The notes under the pieces are model-generated. The model made no database searches and had not been told where the DNA came from. It saw nothing but the letters and a program-made list of their open reading frames with translations. The position numbers were made by a program, and so were the translations under genes. From the NCBI GenBank assembly GCA_003116995.1, contig BDSL01000016.1, positions 682,001 to 746,000 on the forward strand: 64,000 bases of DNA, given 5' to 3'. Positions 55,420-64,000 of this stretch are shown one piece after another. Within the stretch, counting starts at the first letter, position 1; each line of letters starts with the position of its first letter. This DNA comes from Yamagishiella unicocca. Its lineage: Eukaryota > Chlorophyta > Chlorophyceae > Chlamydomonadales > Volvocaceae.

Positions 55420-58400
55420 ATGGCTGCAGAGGCGTGGCAGGACTTCGGCCAGAAGGTCGACCTCACGGCGCGCATCCGCGAGATTTTGCTTAACTATCCT
55501 GAGGGGACTTCAATCCTCAAGGAGCTGGTCCAGGTGAGGGCCGATCCCGGGGGTGCACCCCTGGGGATACCGCAGAGGGAAGCTGGCGGAGGCAGGGCTT
55601 TGGCACATCCCCCGGAGTGTTAGCACAAGCGAGGAGAGGCGGGTCGTCGGCACCGGAAGGCCCTGATGGATTCGCCGCTCGTTCGTGACAGCGCAGCCTT
55701 CCTAGTAGCCTTGCCGGAGGCGTTGCTGCGCTCGTCGGCCGAGGCGCCATTGTGCCAGTGTCAGCCGCCCTCCCCTGCCGAGTTCTCACCTACTGGGTTG
55801 GAGTTGATGATCTGTATCGGAGGCAAGGGGCTTTGAGCGCCGGCCGCTGGCGTAGAGGGACGAGGCGGTGGCCTGAGAGTTAGCTCGAAACCAGCAGCCG
55901 CCGGTCGACTGGACAGATGAAAGCACCCTCGGGGTAGTGCGCCCAGAGAGGGATAATTCCGCGCGAAAAACCCTCTTCGGACGGCCCTCCCCCGCAATCC
56001 AGTAGGAATGATCTCCCGGCGCCCTCTGGGCCTGCATCCCTTCGCCCCTGAGACCCCTCACTCCCCTGGCATCCCTCACGCCCCTGTCACCCACAGAATG
56101 CCGACGACGCGCGGGCGACGTGCATCAAGTTCTGCCTGGACTGTCGCCAGCACGGGACGGGTACGACAGAACGGCAGGCCTTGTCGCGGCGCGAATGTTG
56201 GAGGGAAGGGCCGCCGTGACATGGCGCGCAGGGCAGGGGAGGAGGGTAACGGGGAGGGACCCTTACCATACAACTGCCTCGAACACCCTGCCGGCCCGGC
56301 GGATCCCGTACCCTGCTTTCTCCCGCCCCTACCTGCTTGCCGTCCATCTTCCATCTTAAAGCGTTCTCTCGTCCCTGCCGAGCGCTGACCCACACCGGCC
56401 CACATCGACCCACATCGACCCACCTCGACCCACATCGACCCTCATCAACCCTCATCGACCCACATCGACCCACATCGATTCACGTCGACCACATCGATCC
56501 ACATCGACCCACATCAATCCACATCCCTCCCCTCCCATTCGTCCGCCGCCCTCCAGGCTCCCTGCTCGCTCCCGCCATGGCCGCCTTCCAGGGCCCCGCG
56601 CTGCTGGCCTTCAACGACGGCGTGTTCAGCGACCGCGACCTGGAGTCCATCAGTCGCATCGGAGACAGCAAGAAGAAGGAGGAGGAGGGCAAGACGGGCA
56701 GATTCGGGTGAGGGCCAGTGCGGGACAGGGGATGTGTTTGGATGGTACGATCGCACCCGATGTTCGTTCGTGGTCAGGCCGCCTCAAACACCAATATCCA
56801 TCTGCCCGCCCCCATACCCGCCTGCCCCTCCGCCCTTGCCTTTCGACCACCGTCCCGCCGAGCAGTGTCGGGTTCAATTCCTGCTACCACCTCACCGACG
56901 TCCCCAGCTTCGTGTCTGGGAGGCACCTGGTCATATTCGATCCGCACTGCAGGTGGGCCGCGGGGGCCGGCGGGGAGCCGTTTGCTCGGTCAGGGGTCAG
57001 GGGGGTTGGAGGCCCGAGGGTTGAAATATGGCTTGCAAGGCATCCGGCAAACTCCCTCCGTCGGAGAAGTAGGAGGATACGGTTTTCAGGGCTGAGGCCG
57101 GGTGCTGAGGGGCGTGAGGGCGGCACGTGAGACGAGGTGGCAACAGGCAGCAGAACTCAGGCATACAATCCCGCCTCTCTTTCGTTTTGGGTTTCGAGCC
57201 CCCTGTCGCTCTCCCTCGCCCTCCGCCGCTGCAGGCACTTGCCCAACATCTCCGCAACCAACCCAGGTAGGAGGAGCGCCTGAGGGCACCATGATCCGAA
57301 CTGCCAATGGGAAGTTGCGAGGGAATCCCGTTGCTGCCAATGATGGGGACGGGGCTCGGCTCCGGTTACTAATAGGGGAATTCACGGTGGTACAGAAGGT
57401 ATCTGAGGGAGCATTGGTGAGCGGCAGCCAGCCTCTCGCTGGCTACTTTTGCTATGAGGCGGGACCGAGCCAATGGCGCTGAAACTCGCAAAACTTGTTT
57501 TTGTGTGTTTAAACCATACTTTTTTGCGAACCTTAACAAGTCCCAGCCTCTCCTGACGCGTCGGCCGCCTCATGCCCACCGCAACCACCACTGCGCACCC
57601 AGGCAAGCGCATCGACTTCGTGCAGCACAGCGATGTCGCATCGCAGTACTCCGACCAGGTGGCGCCGTACACTGGCGTGTTTGGATGCACGCTGGGCGCT
57701 GGTGCCGCGGGGGGTGCTGCCGCCTGGCCCGGCACGGTGTTTCGGTTCCCGCTGCGCTCCCCGGAGCTGGCGGAGGCGAGCACCATATCCAAGCAGGTGG
57801 GTGGGTGGACGGGTGGCATTGCAGCCCGTAAGCAGGTGGCTAGGTCGGTGAGTGGGTGGGCAATCAGGCACCGCCCAGAGGACCTAGAGCGCCTTAGCGG
57901 GAATACTGGGCAAACATGGCACAGCTCGTAGATCACCACCCAGAGGCGTTGGACCCTCGCGATCTTTGGAGCGCTTCCACGGCGCACCCGCGGCCCGCGG
58001 CGGTGGGGAGAGGCCGCGGAATTCCCTCACCCGCGGCCTCTCCACTCTGCCATCTCCTCCCTTCCCCCGGCTCTGTAGGTGTACACCCCCGACTCCGTCC
58101 GCTCCCTGCTGGAGCAGCTGGCCACAGAGGCCTTCCAGATCCTGCTGTTCCTGAAACACATCGCTAAGCTCGAGGTGCGGCCTTGGGCATCATCGGGCTT
58201 CACTGGCTAGCAGTAGCCGCCTGGCTGGCGCCTGCAGCAGCAGGATCTGCCTGGGTTGACCCGCCTGATGCTGGGCCCTCAAACGAATGCCCTTCAAACT
58301 GCAAAAACCCAACTCCAAAAACCCAATTCAAAAACTCAGTTCAAAAACCCAATCAAAAACTCAAAACCAGGTCCACGAGTGGCCCGCCGGCGCCGCGGGG

Positions 58401-61400
58401 CCGCGCTTGGTGTTCGCCTGCCACGTCAGCAACGCCTCGCCCGAGGTAGCCCGGGAGCGGGGCCTCTTCGCGCAAGTCAGCGGCGACCGGCCCTCTAAAA
58501 TGCCAGTCCTGCCCGGCGGCGGCCGCCAGCCGCTGCCGGAGGTCCTGCGGAGCTACCGACTGGAGCTGCGGCGCGAGTGGTACGGCGCACCAGCCGGCGG
58601 CGGCGGCGGCGGCGGAGCCGCCGCGCAGCACCGGCCGGAGCGGCGGTCGTACATCGTGTCTCAGATGCGCGGCGGCGGTGAGGTGGCGGAGGTGGCGGAG
58701 CAGCTGTCCAAGCATTTTGGAGTGCCGCTGGTGCCGTGGGGTGCGGTGGCGGCGGATGTCACGACGGCGGCAGCGGCGCTGGAGGGCGAGGCTGTGGTGC
58801 CGGAGGCGGAGGCCGGCCGCGCGTTCTGCTTCCTGCCGCTGCCCACACGGACCGGCCTGCCGGTCCACGTCAACGGCTACTTCGAGCTGTCTAGCAACCG
58901 CCGCGACATCTGGTGCGTGGCAGTAGCGGTACCACCCTGCAGAGCCCCCGAGCTCCGGAAGGAATACGTGTTTTGGGTCCCGACTCCAGGGGTGCCCACC
59001 CAGCTCCACCCGAAAGGAATACGTGTTTTGTGTCCCGACTCCAGGGGTGGTCACCCAGCTCCACCCGAGATTTACGTGTGCCCGTCTGCTCTCTCTTTAT
59101 TTTCATTCACGCGCCACTACCCAAACCGGCGTCCGACGGCGCAGGTACGGCGAGGACATGGCCGGCAGCGGCGCGCGACGCGCCCAATGGAACACGCTGC
59201 TGCTGGAGCAGGTCGTCGCGACAGCATACGCGGCGGCGCTGGCGGAGGCGGCGGCGGCGCTGGGTCACGGGCTCGCGTACGACAGGCTGTGGCCGGCGGC
59301 TGACGTGGCGGCGCCGTGGCAGACGCTGCTCGTGGCGCTGTGAGTGGACGGAAGCAACTGAACACCTTGATTGAGGCGCACAAGACATGGACCCTGGGCA
59401 CGTTGGCAGCTAGCAATGCTCCCTAAGGTTCCGCTGCCCGCACACTGCGTGTCGTACTGTGTAACTATGATGTTGTATGTCGAATTGCGCTGTTGCGGTT
59501 GCAACTGCTGCCGTTAAATCCTCCTTCCCTACCCTTGGCCCCGACGCCGCCGTGGTTTTTACCGGTCTGGTCCCGGGCCCCTCCCTGCAGCTACCGCCGC
59601 GTCACTGAGGCCCCCGTGTGCTGGAGCACGGTGCGGGGCGGCTGCTGGGTGGCGCCGCGAGCGGGGGTCCTGCGGGACGAGGCGGCGGAGAAGAGCGCCA
59701 CGCTGGCGGCGGCGCTGGTAGCGGTGGCGGGGCTGCCGCTGCTGGAGCTGCCGCCGGGGGTGGGCGGATGTATGATCCGACACATGGTGGGTGGGCGGCT
59801 GGGCGGGCAGTGCACCGTCTGGGTGCAATCGCAAGGGCAGGGTGCCGTGCCCTGTTACGACAGCGCATTTGTTTTTTACCATCAGATTCCACTGCATTCC
59901 CTTACAAGGCGTTGAGTCTTATGGTGTGTTTTAAGTTTTCAGGGCTCTAAACCATACAGCAGCAAACTTGGAAGCAAGCACAGCCCCTCGATTATCTTCC
60001 TCCTTGTCCCCTCGCTGCCGCTGGCGCCTTGCCGGGCCCCCGCTGCCTCGCCTCCACCCGTCAGGCCGCCAAACCCCGCGTGTGCTCACCAGCCCTGGCT
60101 CGCCAAGCCCTGCTAGCTCCGTCATCGCCCTCGTCACCGTCGCCGCCGTCGGCTGCGGCAGCGGCGGAGCCCTCCCCCGACCCCGCGCTTCGCTCCCACG
60201 CTCCCGCACTGCTGGACTACTGCCTCAGCGACCTGCAGACGGCGCCGACGGCGGCCTCGGCGTCGGCCTCGGAGCCGGCGGGCGGGCAGCTGGCGGCACA
60301 GGCCGGTGCGTGAGCGGGTCGGGTCATGCGTCGCGAAGCGCTGCTGTGAAGCCATACGGGCGCCATACATTGCGGCCCCGTCTCGTCCCGTCGTGGTCCC
60401 GGACGGGTCTCACTTTTGTCTGTTCCGCTGAGTATGATGGCTTGGCAGGCAGTATTTAGGATGGATGGGTCGGGCTATGGGTCAGGGTATGGGTATACGC
60501 TCGATACGTATGCGGCACCATGCCCGCTAGGCCGCCACCAAGTCACAGCGTCCGCTGCCTCTCTCCCCAGCCCCACCGCCGCACTCACCGTCGCGCCCGC
60601 CCTCCGCCTCGCCCGTCCCCGCCCACCACTGCCCCTCCCCAGCGGCCCAGCTGGCGGGCTTGCGGCTGCTTCCCCTGCTGGACGGCACCACCGCGACACT
60701 GCAGGCCGCCGGCGGGAAGCACCATCAGCACCAGCACCAACAGCACCACCACCCGCCTGCCTCGCCCGCACAGCGCCGTGGCCCGCCCCCCTGCTTCTTC
60801 GTTCCTTCGGATGAAGAGCGCACGCTGCTGGCCAAGACAGGTAAGGATTGCCTGCCCCTGCCCCTCTACCTTGCCTTTCCAACATTGGGATTGTACCGGT
60901 AAAAAAAGCGGAATTGTCACTTTTCTTCCATAGCGCCGCTCGGAGAAGTTCGTGGGGGCGACCTACCGATTCCCTTCTTCCGCGGCGCAGGCGGCCTGTT
61001 GGTGGATGTGAGCGGCCTCAGTCCCGCGGGTCGGTCCAAGCTGGCGGTCCTGGCCACCGCCCGCCTGCTTAACGTGGCGCAGCTGGACGCACCTGCAATG
61101 GCGGCGGTGGTGCTGCCGCGGATACTGCCGCCCGCGTGGTTGGGTGGCGGTGCCAGGGTGGTCGACTGGCAGGCGGATGCCACGGCCGCGGGGGCGGGAG
61201 TGGACAGGTGGGTGGGGGTGGGGTATGGGCATGCGTGAAATGGGGGCGCGGTCGAGGAACGGGCTGCAGTGCGGGGCCCCGCCCCCGTCCTCGGCAAGGC
61301 ACTACACAACACCACGACACCTCACCTTGGGCCCATGGCCTGGACCTCCGGCCTCACCCGCTGTGCTGCAGGGACTGGCTCCAGCTGCTGTGGCGCTGGA

Positions 61401-64000
61401 TCGCCAGGTGCGGCCCGCTGGCCTGCTTCCTCAGCCTGCCGCTGCTCCCCATCCTCGGCGGCCGCCTAGCGCCACTGGCGGACCTCGCCAGCTCCACTGC
61501 GGTCCTGCCACCTTCCGAGTCCCTGCAGCTCGTTCCCTCGGGAGCAGCAGCAGCAGCAATAGCTTCTGGCGCTGCCGGCCGGGGTGCGACCGGCGACGTC
61601 GCTGGTGCTGTAGCAGATCCGGCGGCGCAGCTGTCGGAGGTTCTGACGCAGCTGGGCCTGCAGATCGTGGACCTGGTTTCGTTCCCGGAGTTGCCGGTTC
61701 CGGAGCTGCTCCGCGGCGGCCACGTGCACCGTTGCGACGGCCCCGGCATCCTGGCGGCGCTGCAGCGCCTTTCGGTGGCGACTCACAGCCAGCAGGCCAG
61801 CCGCCTGGCGGCGGCTGGCGCCGCCGCCGCCGACGGCGCCGAGCAGGTCGCTGGGGACGGCGGGTCCGGCGGCGGCCGCGGTCGACCGGTCATCGCGCTC
61901 GACCTGACGGCGCGCCTGGCGGCGCTGGCAGCAGCCGACAAGAGGCTCCTGCGCGGCCTGCTGCTGACGGACGATTGCCTGGCGGTCCTGACCGGGGCGC
62001 AGTCCAGGGGGCCCGGCGGCGGCGCCGGCCGCCCGGCAGCGCCGCTACCAGCGGCTGAGGCGCGCGGGCTGTTGCAGCTGCTGGCGGCGCTGCCAATCTA
62101 CGAGTCTGCCAGGGGCGCCGGCGCCGGCGGCGGTAGCGGCGGCGGTGCCGCCGCCAAGCCGGAGCCGCAGTTCGTACCGTTGTACGGCAGTGGCACGTGC
62201 TTCCTGGCGCCGGCCGGGATGGACGTGCGGGTGCTGGGTGCGGTGTCGGGAGGCTTCGTGGTGGCGGCGTCCGAGGTGGAGGGGCGGCTGATGGTGTCGT
62301 ACTTGGGTGTACGAGCAATCACGGCCGTCGACGCGTACAAGTAAGAGCGGCCTCCCTGGACTCGACCGCAGGTTCAAAGCTTTACCCCCTGTGTTTAGCA
62401 CCGCCGCCTCACACGGCGTAGACCGCTTTCTATCTTAGTATGAGTTCAGCCCCATGGCCTTACGGTTTTCCCCGGAATGGGCGTAACTAAGCGCACCCCG
62501 TTTGGTTTCGCACCCGATAGGTCTCACGTGCTGCCCGTGCTGGCATCCCTGCCTTCGGAGCTGCGCAACGCCGCCGTGCTGGGCGTGCTGCGCGGCCTGC
62601 CTCAGCTGGGCGCGCAGGACCGCGGTTTCGGGGCATGGCTGGCGCAGGTGCCTTTCGTCCCCAACAACAAGGTGAGGCTCGGCTCTGCCCCACCCCCCCG
62701 CCCCGGCGCATCTGCCCCTCTCCTCCACTCCGGCGCATCTGCCCCTCCCTCGAACCCCCCCACTCCGGCGCATCAGCCCCTTCCCCCCACTTCGGCGCAT
62801 CTGCGGCACCTTCGACCGATCGCGCCACCCCAGTCGGAACAACGTTCTGGAACCAACGCTGCACGCGTCGTCCGCCTTGCTCGCAGGGCGAGCTGCACAC
62901 GCCGGGCGAGCTGTACGACCCTCGCAATCCGGATCTGGCGGCCCTGCTGGATCCGGAGACGGACTTCCCCGCCGCGTCACTGCTGCTGGAGGCGGCCGGT
63001 GCCTCCGCCGATGGGGCTGCGGCCCCGGCGCCGCCGCCACCGGCTCCGCAGGCCCTGGGCGAGGTGGATGGCGCCGAGCGGCGGCGGCGCAGCAGCGGCA
63101 CAGACGGCGGCGGCGCAGCCGGCGATGCTTCCCTGGTGCTGTACATGTTGCAGCAGCTGGGGCTCCGCACAACCGCCAGCCTGGACACGCTTCTGCGAGC
63201 GGCTCGGTTCGTGGAGAGGATCGCCGATGCCGCCGCGGCGGCAGCGCCGGCGCCGACGGCGCCGCCGCCGCCGGCGGCGGCGTCCGCCACCTCAGCGGCC
63301 GAGGACTCGGACATGGCCGTCGCTCGGGGCAAGGTGCGGTCCTGCCTGGAAGGGGCGGCCCTTCCTGGAGTGTTGCCCCATCGCTGTTGGCCGCTAGACG
63401 CTGTCGCTCAGCGCCACCCGACCCCTACCTAATCCCCCTCCTCCCCCCTCTTCCCACGCTTCCCTGGCCCTCCCTCCAGGCCCTCCTCACTTACTTGGAG
63501 TCGGAGGCGGGCCGCATCATGGGCCCTATAGGGGCGTCATCCATGGCCGCCGTACCCTCCACTGCCGTACCCGCAGCTGTAGCAGGGGCTTCCGTGGGGG
63601 GCTCTGCCGGTGCTGGGTCGGGGCAGGGGCAGGGAGGGGCCAACGCGGCACGCAAATTCGCTGCGGGGCTGTTCTCCCGCGCCCGGGAGCTGCTGGGCCA
63701 GGGGGGCCAGGAGCAGCCGGCGGTGGCGGAGGTGCACAGGTGAGGGGTTCGGATGGGGGAAGGAAAGGTGGGGAGTGGGGGGTAAGGGGATGACCGAAAG
63801 GGTGTCAGGAGGGGCGGCAAGGGCTGGGAGCCGCGTCCTTACCTATCCTCCTCCGCGACAGTTCCTTCCCATATCATGCCCCACTCCCTGTCACGGGCTG
63901 TTACCGACTCCCTTTCTTCTTTCTCAAACCACTCCTCCGTCGCGACCCCTCCCTGTAGCTTCTGGGTGGAGCTGTCCCGGGTGCGCTGGTGCCCGGTGCT
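55420..64000 (+). CDS. Sacsin-like giant chaperone protein (5' part, open at right edge)
   Basis: Eighteen exons are in phase: 55420-55533, 56097-56160, 56557-56707, 56866-56952, 57235-57266, 57603-57796, 58079-58174, 58371-58912, 59145-59339, 59591-59786, 60065-60305, 60643-60840, 60934-61207, 61372-62340, 62521-62671, 62887-63333, 63480-63739 and 63959 onward (1417 codons so far). The start [21 protein letters not shown], then ILKELVQNADDA, is the hallmark of sacsin repeats with an HSP90-type (GHKL) ATPase fold. [57 protein letters not shown] and GKRIDF follow as the ATP-lid region. Downstream repeat-core motifs are [42 protein letters not shown] and [13 protein letters not shown]. Sacsin proteins are HSP90-like chaperones or scaffolds linked to the cytoskeleton and mitochondria in animals; the algal role is unknown. 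The Asn and Asp of NADDA are present, which suggests ATP binding. The gene continues beyond the window. Ala/Gly-rich insertions (58570-58625, 63000-63290) interrupt the conserved core. Confidence 0.88.
56398..56526. repeat. ~12 copies of a 10-bp CACATCGACC repeat in sacsin-like intron 2
   Basis: Imperfect 10-bp units (cacatcgacc) run through intron 56161-56556 and end just before its polypyrimidine tract. Confidence 0.88.
58950..59075. repeat. ~62-bp tandem duplication in sacsin-like intron
   Basis: Two near-identical copies of a block (ggaaggaatacgtgttttg ... cgactccaggggtg ... cacccagctccacccga) lie head to tail in intron 58913-59144. The duplication is probably recent, given few differences. 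Confidence 0.85.
62700..62820. repeat. Minisatellite of ~24-bp units in sacsin-like intron
   Basis: Four to five units built on 'ctccggcgcatctgcccct' with variable spacers lie in intron 62672-62886. Confidence 0.8.

Overview
The window looks like nuclear DNA of a green alga of the Chlamydomonas/Volvox type (Chlorophyta, Chlamydomonadales). The evidence is GC-rich coding sequence split into many short exons with canonical GT/AG junctions, long (CA)n tracts, minisatellite-packed introns, algal-type L1 LINE and hAT remnants, and the 8-base motif TTTTAGGG that is the telomere unit in Chlamydomonas. No bacterial operons, ribosome binding sites or CRISPR arrays are visible. Gene models were built by hand: exons were joined where GT/AG sites, codon phase and protein family similarity agreed.

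Layout. 1-12.4 kb is repeat-rich and gene-poor: a broken hAT transposase (2.5-4.8 kb, minus), LINE 3'-end debris with telomere-like motifs (6.3-8.8 kb), and a 5'-truncated LINE (9.3-11.2 kb, plus). 12.4-15.65 kb carries a complete seven-exon gene for a secreted two-domain fasciclin protein (plus, 419 aa). 17.3-19.5 kb carries a complete five-exon gene for a 189-aa four-helix membrane protein, including a 17-nt micro-exon (minus). 21.5-25.4 kb carries a PhoD-like metallophosphatase gene (minus, 8 exons resolved). 28.0-33.8 kb carries a complete ten-exon gene for a 571-aa atypical kinase-like protein (plus), followed by a perfect hairpin. 36.1-44.3 kb carries a MET1/DNMT1-type maintenance cytosine methyltransferase with two BAH domains (minus, 18 exons resolved). 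47.8-54.3 kb carries a second PhoD-like gene, paralogous to the first but with more introns (minus, 13 exons resolved). Its introns hold two antisense tRNA-His(GUG) genes and a tRNA-derived SINE. 55.4 kb to the right edge is the 5' part of a giant sacsin-like chaperone gene (plus, 18 exons seen, at least 1417 codons, open at the edge).

The genes do not form an operon-like pathway. The strongest relationships are the two PhoD-like paralogs, which share several exon lengths and splice phases exactly, and the way tandem repeats and small RNA genes sit inside introns. First coding exons of both PhoD-like genes and the extreme N-terminus of the methyltransferase are not resolved.
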